Of a stretch of 64,000 nucleotides of DNA, positions 9,644 to 20,983 are shown piece after piece. The notes below the pieces were generated by a model. The model had not been told where the DNA came from. It saw only the letters and a program-made list of their open reading frames with translations, and ran no database searches. Numbering within the stretch: the first letter of the stretch is position 1; every line of letters begins with the position of its first letter. The translations under genes were made by a program, and so were the position numbers. Origin of the DNA: Streptomyces clavuligerus. GTDB lineage: Bacteria; Actinomycetota; Actinomycetes; Streptomycetales; Streptomycetaceae. The stretch covers positions 6,249,001 to 6,313,000 of the forward strand of contig NZ_CP027858.1 of the NCBI RefSeq assembly GCF_005519465.1, read 5' to 3'.

Positions 9644-9685
9644 GGGTGGCGCCGCCCGGTCCTGCCGGTCCGGGCGGCGCCACCC
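9644..9685. terminator. Bidirectional hairpin terminator
   Basis: A perfect 16-bp stem (9644-9659 with 9670-9685, core ggtggcgccgcccgg) and a 10-nt loop lie between the convergent lipoprotein and secreted-protein genes. There is no strong T-run, as is usual for high-GC actinobacterial terminators. Confidence 0.75.
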
Positions 9686-9702
9686 GCGGGCTCAGCGGGA
9701 GA

Positions 9703-11271
9703 TCACTGGGTGCGGTAGGCGTCGATCGCGGTCTGGGTCAGCGTGTTGCCCGCGGTGTCGGTCAGCTCGGCCCGCAGCGCGACCCGGGTGCCCGCGCGCG
9801 GATTGGGCACCGTCACCGCGCCGCCCTCGACGGGGAGCCGCTTCCAGGAGGCCCCGCCGTCCACCGAGTACGAGACCGCCAGCGAGCGGACCCGCCCCTG
9901 CGCGGCACCCGTCACGGAGACCGGGACCCGCAGCGGGGCGTACGCCTTCGCGGTGCCGAGCAGGCTCAGCGCGGGGGAGAAGCGCACCGCGCCGAGCGGC
10001 AGCGGCTCCGGACCGCCCGTCGTGTCCGACGAGAACGTCCACTCCGCGGTCACCCCGGGCCGCAGCCCGGGTGCCCCGGGCCGTCGCACCGTGCTGGTGA
10101 GCCGGTAGTCGGCGCGCCCCGGCGGCACGGTGAACGCGGTCGTCCGCGGGCCGTTCGGCGTGCCCGGCCCGGGTGCCACCGGCACGCCGTCGCGGTACAG
10201 CGTGGTCGTGGGCACCGCGTTCGACGAGGACCACGGCAGATGCCCGTCCCCGTCGGTGAGCAGCGGCACGTCGACGGCGATACGGTTCCCGTCGCGCACC
10301 GCGCCCGCCCGGCCGGTGAGATCCGGGCCGAAGACCCCGTTGTCGAAGGTGAGGGTCCGCGTCTGACCGGCCCGCAGGGAGAAGCCCTCGACCGAGTAGT
10401 CCGCGACGGTCGTCCCGGCGGCGTCACGGGCGTCGTAGCTCAGGCCCCAGGTGCCGCGCTCCGGTGTCACGAGATAGGTGCCGGTGCCGGGCGTCCTGAG
10501 CCGGTTGCCGTAGCCGATGGCCGGTCCGGGGCTCGGGTGCAGGCCGACGAGCGCGCCCGTGCTGTCGGCCAGGGCGGCGCCCCGGACCTTCAGCGTGGCC
10601 AGATCCTCACGTGCGGGGTGCCGGGTGAGCCCGTCCAGGGCACGGCTCCGGTCCGCGAAGTGGTACCCGAGCGCGTAGGCGCCGTCGGGGGTCGGCCAGT
10701 AGCTGTCGTACCACTGCCGCACCGAACCGGGCTCGGCGTCGGGACCCAGATGCGCGACGCGCAGCTCCGGATTCGTGACGGAGACATTGGTGGACTCGGT
10801 GGCACCGCCGTGCGTGACCGCGAGGTGCAGCGAGCCGACGTAGAACGCGGCGGCGGGGTCGGGCGGCCGGACGTCGACGGGGGCGGTGGTCCGCGCGTCG
10901 ACGGTGACGGTGGTGTCGCCGTCCAGGTCCAGCCGGGGCTGGACGACCCAGTCCACGGGCGCGCCCGATGCGCCGGTGGTGAGCGTGGACTCCAGCAGAT
11001 ACCGGCCCCGGGGCAGTCGTACGGTGACCGTTCCGGTGGGGTCGTGGGGCGTGACGGACTCCGCGGCGCCCGGCCCGGAGATGCCCCTGACCATGGTCTC
11101 GTAGTCGCCGGTCGGGGCCCCCGACCGGCCGATGTGCTGGATCGTGAGGGCGTACGTCGCCGGTTCCGCGGCGAAGGCCGGGCCCGTGGCGGGCAGGGTT
11201 CCGCCGGTCAGGGCGACCGTGAGGGCCAGGGCGCCGAGGGCGCCGCGGCGGGACGGAGAGGAAGGGTTCAT
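9703..11271 (-). CDS. Secreted beta-rich protein of unknown function
   Basis: The ATG at 11271 is preferred because it opens a Tat-like leader (SRRGALGALALTVALTGG) with an AFA-like cleavage site near residue 36; upstream codons would extend it with charged residues. The mature ~485 residues contain several probable beta-sandwich segments, including YRLTSTVRRPG and a C-terminal VSYSVDGGASWKRLPV stretch seen in sialidase-like or Ig-like folds. The layout resembles the C-terminal half of some large Streptomyces subtilisin-type exoproteins, but no protease catalytic motif is present. The function is not assignable; it may be a stand-alone accessory or a truncated relative of such proteins. Confidence 0.72.
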   Translation of the reverse strand: MNPSSPSRRGALGALALTVALTGGTLPATGPAFAAEPATYALTIQHIGRSGAPTGDYETMVRGISGPGAAESVTPHDPTGTVTVRLPRGRYLLESTLTTGASGAPVDWVVQPRLDLDGDTTVTVDARTTAPVDVRPPDPAAAFYVGSLHLAVTHGGATESTNVSVTNPELRVAHLGPDAEPGSVRQWYDSYWPTPDGAYALGYHFADRSRALDGLTRHPAREDLATLKVRGAALADSTGALVGLHPSPGPAIGYGNRLRTPGTGTYLVTPERGTWGLSYDARDAAGTTVADYSVEGFSLRAGQTRTLTFDNGVFGPDLTGRAGAVRDGNRIAVDVPLLTDGDGHLPWSSSNAVPTTTLYRDGVPVAPGPGTPNGPRTTAFTVPPGRADYRLTSTVRRPGAPGLRPGVTAEWTFSSDTTGGPEPLPLGAVRFSPALSLLGTAKAYAPLRVPVSVTGAAQGRVRSLAVSYSVDGGASWKRLPVEGGAVTVPNPRAGTRVALRAELTDTAGNTLTQTAIDAYRTQ

Positions 11272-11535
11272 ACCGGGTACTGCTCCGCCGGAGCGCGTGG
11301 TTCCTGTGAGCCGGGTCACTTCCCGGAGCTGTGCGTGCGATCCGGGGCGCCCGCGGGGGCGCCCGCCCGCCCCCGGTACGCGGGAGCGGGCGGGCGGCTG
11401 AGCCGGTGGGCGGCCGTCGCCCCCGAGCGGCGACGGGGGACGGGGCGCGGCCCCGGGGTGGTGACGGACGAGACGTCAGCCCGGGCGGTGACGGGCGAGG
11501 TGCCCCGGGGCGGTGACGGACGGGACGCCGCCCCT

Positions 11536-11577
11536 GGAGCCGGTGGCCGTCGGGCCGGAGCCGGTGGCGGTCGGGCC
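11536..11577. repeat. 21-bp tandem duplication in a repeat-rich gap
   Basis: Two adjacent 21-bp copies (11536-11556 and 11557-11577, one mismatch) lie just after the stop of the membrane-protein gene. The surrounding 312-bp gap (11272-11583) has no convincing gene. It also holds three imperfect ~30-bp copies beginning ggtgacgg (about 11460, 11489, 11512). It probably contains the upstream region of the secreted-protein gene and the 3' tail of the membrane-protein gene. Confidence 0.7.
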
Positions 11578-11583
11578 GCCGGA

Positions 11584-13596
11584 TCAGAGCAGCAGCAGGA
11601 CCACCGCCGCCCAGACCGCCGCCGCGACGACGATCACCGGGCCCAGGGGCGCCCCCTGTTCGGCGGCGCCCGCCTTCTGCTCGGGGCGCAGCTCGGGGTG
11701 GTGCAGAAGGGCCCGCAGCGCCTCGGCGGCCTTCAGCGCCGCCGAGGTCCTGCCCAGCCTGGTCTGGAACCAGTGGGCGCCGACGGGGGACAGATCGCCG
11801 TCGGCGCCGTTGCCGGACACCTCGATCTCGATGGTGTCGGGGCGGTGCCGGACAGCGATGACGGAGTCCCAGGGGATGTGCCGTACCCGCCAGGGACCGG
11901 CGACCCAGATGCCGTCCCGGTCGGCGGTCAGCCGCCAGTTCAGCGCCGTCGCGACCGCGTTCACCAGCACGGGGACGACGATCACCGCCAGCAGCCACTG
12001 CCAGGACGGGCCGTCGTCGAGCACGGCCCAGGTGCCGCCGCCCTGCACCAGCAGCAGGAAGAGGCCCACGGCGCGCGATCCGCCGTCGGCGGACCAGGTC
12101 AACGGTGCGGCCGACGGCAGCATCTCCGCCGCGATCGCGTCCGCGGGGCGGGGCGGACGGTCGCCGCGGCCCGCCCCGCCCCGGGAGCCGAACAGGCCGG
12201 ACAGCTCCTGCCCCACGGCCCGTACGGGGGTGACACTCCGCTCGACCTCCACCTCGGGCTCGGCGTCGGCCCCGCTGCCGGAACCCCGCTCCGCCACGGG
12301 GGCGAGGAAGACGACCTCGGCCCCCGTGTACAGCGGGCCGTACAGCAGCCCCTCGCGCAGCGGAGGCACCGAACCCCCGCCCTTCAGCACCGCCTTCAGC
12401 TCCTCCTTCTCCCGCCGCCACTGCTCCGCCGCGGCCTCCTCGTCCTCGTCGTCCCCCTCGGTCCCGGTCTCGGCACCGTCCCGGCCGTCCTCGTCCTCGG
12501 CGGTATCGTCGGTGTCGTCGTCGTCCGTCGCGTACAGCGAGTGGAAGGTGAGCAGCGGGGTCTCGGCCACCGTGTCGTCGGCCGCGTACACCCAGGTGCG
12601 CCCGTCCTCGTGGCCCTCCCGCAGCAGGACTCTCAGGACCGGTACCCGTCCGCTGTCCAGCGCGCGGGAACGGCGGCGCCCGGTCAGCCCGTTGACGAGG
12701 AAGGCCAGGCCCAGCACCCCGCTCCCCAGCAGCAGGGTCTCCCATCCGAAGATGTCGTACGGCTCGGACACGAGCCGGACCCAGTCGCCGTCGACGACGA
12801 TCTCCACGTCGGAGCCCACGGGGTAGTCCTCGGGGAAGGCTGTCTCCAGTGTGTACCGCCGGTCCCCGGCGGGCTCCCCCGTCTCGACCGTCCCCGCCGT
12901 CCCGGTCGGTTCGACGACCATCGACGACAGATCCTCGTCCCGCACCTCGACCGTGAGGACCCGGGCCGTCATCCGGGTGGCGCGATCCGCTCGTTCCTCA
13001 TAGGCGCCGATGACGTCGAACGCCTGCCAGAGCGCGAACCCCGTGACGGAGAGCAGCAGTACACCGATGACCGATGACATCCGGCCACGGGCGAAGCGGC
13101 CCGCCGACTCGGGCAGCGGATGCCGCGCGGGCCCCGCGGCCTCCTCCGCGAGCGCCCGCTGTCCGCGTGTGGCGCTCAGCCGGTGCACCAGCGTGACGGC
13201 GACGAGACCGGCGGCGGCCAGAAAGCCGGACTCGCCCGTTCCGCTCGCCGGTGTCCCCGCGTCCAGCAGCCGGAACACGCTGATGGCCGCGAGGACGGCG
13301 ATCGAGAGGAGCGCGTACCGGGGCTGCCGCCAGACCCAGTACGCGCAGAGCAGCAGCAGACCGAAGTGGAGGGGGAACAGCCAGTCGGCGCCGCACGGCT
13401 GCGCCGCCGTGCACGCCGGGACCGGCTCCCAGACGATCGCCCAGGCCACTCCGGCCGCCAGCACGAGCGTGGCGAACAGCGGATGGGCCCACCGCCCCGG
13501 CACGGCGGCCGACCATCTCCGGGCGTCGGCGGACCGCCACGCGACGGCCCCGGCGGGTATGTGTTCGGGTGGAAGGGGGAGAGGAAGCTCACTCAC
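11584..13596 (-). CDS. Polytopic membrane protein with PH-like C-terminal domain
   Basis: The chosen start is a GTG at 13596 (VSELPLPLPP), giving 670 residues; the longer open frame upstream overlaps the P450 promoter and start. The N-terminal half has about five transmembrane helices (around 35-135) and a further pair (about 175-195 and 270-290). A long acidic Asp/Glu linker (roughly 340-380, DDDDTDDTAEDEDG) follows. After two more helices, a C-terminal PH-like segment (GIWVAGPWRVRHIPWDSVI) appears, then another hydrophobic end. PH-domain membrane proteins of this kind are frequent and uncharacterised in Streptomyces. No enzyme motif is visible. Confidence 0.78.
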   Translation of the reverse strand: MSELPLPLPPEHIPAGAVAWRSADARRWSAAVPGRWAHPLFATLVLAAGVAWAIVWEPVPACTAAQPCGADWLFPLHFGLLLLCAYWVWRQPRYALLSIAVLAAISVFRLLDAGTPASGTGESGFLAAAGLVAVTLVHRLSATRGQRALAEEAAGPARHPLPESAGRFARGRMSSVIGVLLLSVTGFALWQAFDVIGAYEERADRATRMTARVLTVEVRDEDLSSMVVEPTGTAGTVETGEPAGDRRYTLETAFPEDYPVGSDVEIVVDGDWVRLVSEPYDIFGWETLLLGSGVLGLAFLVNGLTGRRRSRALDSGRVPVLRVLLREGHEDGRTWVYAADDTVAETPLLTFHSLYATDDDDTDDTAEDEDGRDGAETGTEGDDEDEEAAAEQWRREKEELKAVLKGGGSVPPLREGLLYGPLYTGAEVVFLAPVAERGSGSGADAEPEVEVERSVTPVRAVGQELSGLFGSRGGAGRGDRPPRPADAIAAEMLPSAAPLTWSADGGSRAVGLFLLLVQGGGTWAVLDDGPSWQWLLAVIVVPVLVNAVATALNWRLTADRDGIWVAGPWRVRHIPWDSVIAVRHRPDTIEIEVSGNGADGDLSPVGAHWFQTRLGRTSAALKAAEALRALLHHPELRPEQKAGAAEQGAPLGPVIVVAAAVWAAVVLLLL

Positions 13597-13973
13597 ACCC
13601 GCAATTATCGGCCAGGTTGAAATCCGTCCGGGAGGGGGCCCGGCCCTCGGACATCCGGGCCGCGGCGGCGGCGTCATCCGGCCGCCCGCCGCGTCGTCCG
13701 GCGCCGCACACATCATCCGGCCACGCCACGCGTCACCCGGTACCGGACCCGGCCCGGCGCCGACCGCACGGTTTCCGCCAGGTCCGGGCGCCGCCCCGGT
13801 TTCCCCCCGTCCCGGCACGGTCATATCGGGTGCGAGACCACCGGACGACTCGATTCCGGCGTACCGTCGGACATCTGTCATGTGACGACTTCGCCCCTTC
13901 GCCGCCCGCCCGTGGAACACCGCAGCCACCCGCCCGCCGCCGTGACCGGAAGCCGACCGAAGGAACCCCCGCC
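13597..13973. other. Divergent intergenic region, no gene
   Basis: This 377-bp gap lies between the membrane protein (minus) and the P450 gene (plus). It is rich in catccgg/cacccgg-type short repeats (13672-13745). An AT-richer spot at 13868-13885 (acatctgtcatgtgacg) could hold a promoter or operator for the P450 gene. No coding frame is convincing. Confidence 0.4.
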
Positions 13974-15347
13974 ATGGCTCGTCGCACCGCATCGTCGTCC
14001 CTCGCCCCCGCCCCGTCCGGCAGCGCTCTCGCCCCCGTCATGGGGGACCCCGGTCTGCCCTACATCGGGTACGCGCTCCACACGATGTGGAACCCGATTC
14101 GTCACTTCCGCCGCCGCTATGACCAGTACGGCCCCGTCTCCTGGGGGAACTTCCTCGGCCGCCCGATCGTCTCCGTCCAGGGCCCGGAAGCGGCCCAAGT
14201 GGTCCTCGGCAACCGGGAGAAGGCGTTCGCCTCCGGGCCCGCCTGGGACTACTTCATCGGCCCGTTCTTCGAACGCGGGATCATGCTGCTGGACTCCGAC
14301 GAACACCTCAGGCACCGCCGCATCATGCAGCAGGCGTTCACCCGGGAGAGGCTCGCGGGCTATCTGGAGTACATCGACCAGAGCGCGCGCCGGGGCATCG
14401 ACGCCTGGCGGCCGGGGCGGCGCACCCTGCTCCCGCTGTTCCGGCGGCTCACCCTCGACATGGCCCTCGACGTCTTCCTCGCGCTCGACCTCGACCGCGC
14501 CGGAAGCCACCGCGTCGAGCGGGCCTTCGAGGACGCCGTCCGCGCCGGACTCGCCCTCGTCCGCTTCCCGGTGCCCGGTCTGCGCTGGAGCCGGGGCCTG
14601 AAGGCCCGCCGCTATCTCGTCGACTTCCTCACCGGTCATATCCCGGCCAAACGGGACAGGGGAGGCGACGACCTCTTCGCGGTGCTCTGCGGGGCCCGTT
14701 CCGAGGACGGCGAACGCTTCAGCGACACCGATGTCGTCAACCACATGATCTTCGTGCTGATGGCCGCGCACGACACCTCCACCATCGCCCTGACCACCAT
14801 GGCCTATTATCTGGCCCGCCACCCCGAGTGGCAGGAACGGTGCCGGGACCGGTCCCTGGCCCTCGGTGACGGCCCCGTCGACAGCGCCGCCCTGGACGCG
14901 CTGACCGAACTCGACCTCGTCCTGCGGGAGTCGCTGCGGCTGTGCCCGCCCGTCCCGCTGCTCCCGAGGATCGCCGTCCGCGACACCGAAGTCCTCGGCC
15001 ACCACATCCCCGCCGGCACCTTCGTCGGGGTCACCGCCTTCTCCAACCACCGGCTGCCCGAGCACTGGCCCGACCCGGAGCGGTTCGACCCGGAACGCTT
15101 CGCGGTCGCGCGCCGGACCGAAATCACCCACCCCTACTCCTGGTTCCCCTTCGGCGGCGGCGTCCACAAGTGCATCGGGATGCACTTCGCGAACCTCCAG
15201 ATAAAAGCGGTCATGCACCAGATGCTGCGCACGCACGCCTGGTCGGTCCCCGAGGGCTACACCTGGCGGCTCGACATGAGCACCCTGCCCGTCCCCCGGG
15301 ACGGCCTGCCCGTGACGCTGCGCCCCTCCCCGGCGGCGGTCCGGTGA
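13974..15347 (+). CDS. Cytochrome P450
   Basis: The ATG at 13974 follows a gaagga Shine-Dalgarno and gives 457 residues, normal for a soluble bacterial P450. Visible motifs are the I-helix oxygen-binding AAHDTS (264-269), the ExxR pair E319/R322 in LRESLRL, the PERF-type DPERF, and the heme loop FPFGGGVHKCIG with ligand C400. The His-x-Asp-Thr I-helix is canonical. No ferredoxin or reductase gene is adjacent, so electrons must come from elsewhere. Substrate and CYP family cannot be read. There is no surrounding biosynthetic cluster, so a housekeeping lipid or terpenoid oxidation is as likely as secondary metabolism. Confidence 0.93.
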   Translation: MARRTASSSLAPAPSGSALAPVMGDPGLPYIGYALHTMWNPIRHFRRRYDQYGPVSWGNFLGRPIVSVQGPEAAQVVLGNREKAFASGPAWDYFIGPFFERGIMLLDSDEHLRHRRIMQQAFTRERLAGYLEYIDQSARRGIDAWRPGRRTLLPLFRRLTLDMALDVFLALDLDRAGSHRVERAFEDAVRAGLALVRFPVPGLRWSRGLKARRYLVDFLTGHIPAKRDRGGDDLFAVLCGARSEDGERFSDTDVVNHMIFVLMAAHDTSTIALTTMAYYLARHPEWQERCRDRSLALGDGPVDSAALDALTELDLVLRESLRLCPPVPLLPRIAVRDTEVLGHHIPAGTFVGVTAFSNHRLPEHWPDPERFDPERFAVARRTEITHPYSWFPFGGGVHKCIGMHFANLQIKAVMHQMLRTHAWSVPEGYTWRLDMSTLPVPRDGLPVTLRPSPAAVR

Positions 15348-15353
15348 CCCGGC

Positions 15354-15900
15354 CCGCGAGGCGGGCGACGGCGCCGCCGCCGGCCGCGGCGGGGTCCGCG
15401 TCGAGCGCTCCGTACGGTGTCGGCAGCGCCCGGGGGAAGGCCCGCCGGTAGTCGCCCGGCGGTCAGCCCAGCGCTCGTCAGGACGTCCACGTAGAGCACC
15501 GGGCCGTCGACCCGCACCCGGGGGTAGCGCCCGGAGAGCCGGGCGGTGTGCGTCCGGTGGGCCGCGGCCCGCCGCCCGTCCAGCAGCCCGGCCTCGGCGA
15601 GCGCGACGGCGCCCGTGCAGAGGGAGACCACGCGGGCCCTCTCGTCATGGGCCCGGCGCAGGGCCGTGATCAGCCCCGAGGGGAGCGGACGACCCTCCTC
15701 CGCACAGGGGTCGGGAACGGAGGGGACGACGACGGTGTCGGCTCCGGCCAGGTCGTCCAGCCCGTAGGGGGTCCGCAGCGCGAACCCGGCCCTGGTGCCG
15801 AGTGCTGTCCCGCCTCCTCCTCGCGGACGCCGCACAGCCGCAACGGACACCCGCCCGCCGCGACCCTGCTGTGGCGCACCGGCCGTACCGCGCTCCCCGG
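15354..15900 (-). pseudogene. Decayed GlxA-type (DJ-1/PfpI + AraC HTH) regulator
   Basis: One minus frame keeps a clear DJ-1/PfpI core: GFALRTPYGLDDLAGADTVV, VVSLCTGAVALAEAGLLDGR, HRTHTARLSGRYPRVRVD and VLYVDVLTSAG (about 15790 down to 15465). The preceding N-terminal segment (RLCGVREE, about 15820-15846) is in another frame. After TSAG the expected linker and first HTH are missing. A third frame gives PPGDYRRAFPRALP (about 15423-15460), which is the AraC C-terminal end. So there are at least two frameshifts and an internal deletion of roughly 130 codons. The intact family senses small molecules and activates neighbouring genes. It is convergent with and nearly abuts the P450 gene. Confidence 0.7.
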
Positions 15901-16013
15901 GCTGCCGCGGCGCACGGAGCGGCAGTGGGACGGGACGGCGCGCCCCGCGCCGCCGCCCCGGTGGGCTGACGCCCGGTTCCACCCACTCCGCCACGGCGCG
16001 TCGGTTGAACCGG

Positions 16014-16047
16014 CCACCCCGGTCCGATGATCATCGGACCGGGGTGG
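16014..16047. promoter_or_regulatory. Perfect 34-bp palindrome upstream of PIG-L gene
   Basis: Bases 16014-16030 and 16031-16047 are exact reverse complements with no loop; the core is ggtccgatgatcatcggacc. It ends 16 bp before the ATG at 16064, overlapping the leader just ahead of the AGGAGG ribosome site. It could be an operator for a dimeric repressor, a transcript 5' hairpin, or the terminator of the decayed regulator's unit. The centre lacks the 3-8-nt loop and U-tract of a normal terminator, favouring an operator. Confidence 0.6.
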
Positions 16048-16063
16048 GTGGAAGGAGGTCCGC

Positions 16064-17665
16064 ATGGGCCGGAACCGGCCTCTCGTCCGTTCAGCCGCAG
16101 CCGATGCCGCCGGTGACACGGGTGCCGCCCGTCGCACCGGTGTCGCGGACACCGACGATGGCACGGGCCGCACGGGCCGGTGCGGCCCCGGCCGCCGCGA
16201 GGGTGGCACCTCCGCCCCCTCCCGTCCCCGGGCATCGACGCTCGTCACCGCGGCCCTCGCCGTGTCCGCCGCCCTCGCGGCCGTCGTCGGCTGCGCGCCC
16301 GCGCCCGGCCCGGGGCACGCCCCCGGGACCCTGTCCGCGCCGCCCCGCTCCGGGACCCCGGCGGCCCGGGAGTCACCGGGCTGCCACCGCACCCTGGTCG
16401 CCGTGGCCCACCCCGACGACGACCTCTTCTTCCTCAACCCCCGGATCCGCGACACCATCCGGGCGGGCTGCCCCGTCGACACCGTCTTCCTGACCGCGGG
16501 CGACGGCGGCAAGAAGGACCCGACGGCGGCCCGGGAGTACGTCGACCGCAGACAGTACGGGGTCCGCGCCGCCTACGCCGAGATGGCGGAGGCCGCCAAC
16601 CGCTGGGACCGCGACGACGTCCCGGCGGGCGGCGTCACGGTCCGCTCGTACCGGCTCGCCGACCAGGCCCGGAACACCGACGTCCGGCTCACCTTCCTCG
16701 ACCTCCACGACGGTCTGCCCGAGGGGCAGCAGCCGAACAGCATGCGCAGACTCCTCACCGGGGAGACCCGGGAGATCGAGGCGTTCCAGGGCGGAGCGCG
16801 CTACACCGAACAGCGCCTGCTCGACACGGTCTCGGACCTCGCCCGGCTGGCCCGCGCGGACCGCATCCTCACCCTCGACCACGACAACGCCTCCTTCGCC
16901 TTCGGACTCGGCGGCGGGGTCGACCACGCCGACCACGGCACCGGGGCCCGCTATGTCCGCAGGGTGGGATACGCGCTCGGCATCCCCGTGACCGCCTACC
17001 TCGGCTACACCATGTCCCCGCTCGCCCCGAACCTCACCCCCGGCCAGGTGGCCGAGAAGGACGAGGTGGCGCGCTGGTACCTCGCCAACCGCACCTGCCA
17101 CGCCAATGGCACCTGCGCCAGTGTGGCCCCCTACCGGGGCACGCTGCGCAAGGACTGGAGCCTGTGGGTCCACCGGCAGTACGAGGTGGTCCACCGCGCT
17201 CCCCGGCCGGGGGAGCTGCTGGGGGACATCGGCCGCACCACCCACGCCGCCGGACGCGACCCGGCGCGCTGTCTGGACCCGGGCGGCACACCCCCGGCGG
17301 CGGGCCCCGTCCGCCTCCGGCGCTGCGCCGGCTCCCCGGCCCAGCGCTGGGACATCGGGGGCGACGGCACGATCCGCCCGCGCGCCGACCGGTCCCGGTG
17401 TCTGACCGCCCTCGGCCCGTCCGCCGGACTCGAACCGTGCGCCACCGGCCGCGCCGAGCAGCGCTGGACCCGTGAACCCTGGCCCGACACCACCTGGAAA
17501 CGCACGGCCTGGCGCATCGCGGGCGCCGGGAACCGCTGCCTGTACCAGGACGACCGGCAGTTCCCCGCCCACTGGGCGGACCGGGACCGGCAGGACCCCG
17601 GGCTGACCCTCGCCGACTGCGGCGGCCCGCCACGGCCCGAACTGTACTGGCGCTGGGGCGGCTGA
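16064..17665 (+). CDS. PIG-L family deacetylase, exported, with ricin-like tail
   Basis: The ATG at 16064 sits 7 bases after ggaaggagg, a strong ribosome site, and gives 533 residues. A long Arg-rich leader precedes a hydrophobic segment (58-76) ending VVGC, a plausible lipobox (C77). The catalytic PIG-L domain (about 108-330) shows AVAHPDDD (H116, D118, D119), the zinc/acid motif of GlcNAc-type deacetylases. A later GVDHADHGTGARYV carries the third His region. The C-terminal ~140 residues (CLDPGGTPPA..., RRCAGSPAQRWDI, CATGRAEQRW) form an incomplete ricin-B-like beta-trefoil. The product probably deacetylates an extracellular amino-sugar polymer or glycolipid. Confidence 0.85.
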   Translation: MGRNRPLVRSAAADAAGDTGAARRTGVADTDDGTGRTGRCGPGRREGGTSAPSRPRASTLVTAALAVSAALAAVVGCAPAPGPGHAPGTLSAPPRSGTPAARESPGCHRTLVAVAHPDDDLFFLNPRIRDTIRAGCPVDTVFLTAGDGGKKDPTAAREYVDRRQYGVRAAYAEMAEAANRWDRDDVPAGGVTVRSYRLADQARNTDVRLTFLDLHDGLPEGQQPNSMRRLLTGETREIEAFQGGARYTEQRLLDTVSDLARLARADRILTLDHDNASFAFGLGGGVDHADHGTGARYVRRVGYALGIPVTAYLGYTMSPLAPNLTPGQVAEKDEVARWYLANRTCHANGTCASVAPYRGTLRKDWSLWVHRQYEVVHRAPRPGELLGDIGRTTHAAGRDPARCLDPGGTPPAAGPVRLRRCAGSPAQRWDIGGDGTIRPRADRSRCLTALGPSAGLEPCATGRAEQRWTREPWPDTTWKRTAWRIAGAGNRCLYQDDRQFPAHWADRDRQDPGLTLADCGGPPRPELYWRWGG

Positions 17666-20845
<3,180 letters not shown>

Positions 20846-20868
20846 CCCGCGCGCGGGGGCGGGGACGG

Positions 20869-20914
20869 CCGGAGCCGGGACGTACCGCTGTCGCGGCGGA
20901 CGTCCCGGCTCCGG
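20869..20914. terminator. Bidirectional hairpin terminator
   Basis: A perfect 15-bp stem (20869-20883 ccggagccgggacgt with 20900-20914) and a 16-nt loop lie between the convergent glycosyltransferase fusion and htpG. There is no T-run. Confidence 0.75.
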
Positions 20915-20983
20915 TCAGGGTCGGGGCGGCCCCGGGAAGGCCGTCCGGGACAGCCCCGCACGGCCCCGGCCCGCCGCCCGGGG

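Noticed and set aside
9646-13077. Long plus-strand frame opposite the secreted and membrane proteins
   Set aside because: Composition is typical of antisense GC-rich DNA and it crosses a perfect terminator; the minus-strand genes have signal peptide and transmembrane structure.
13974-15347. P450 as part of an antibiotic gene cluster
   Set aside because: No polyketide, peptide or terpene synthase, ferredoxin or tailoring gene is found within the window.
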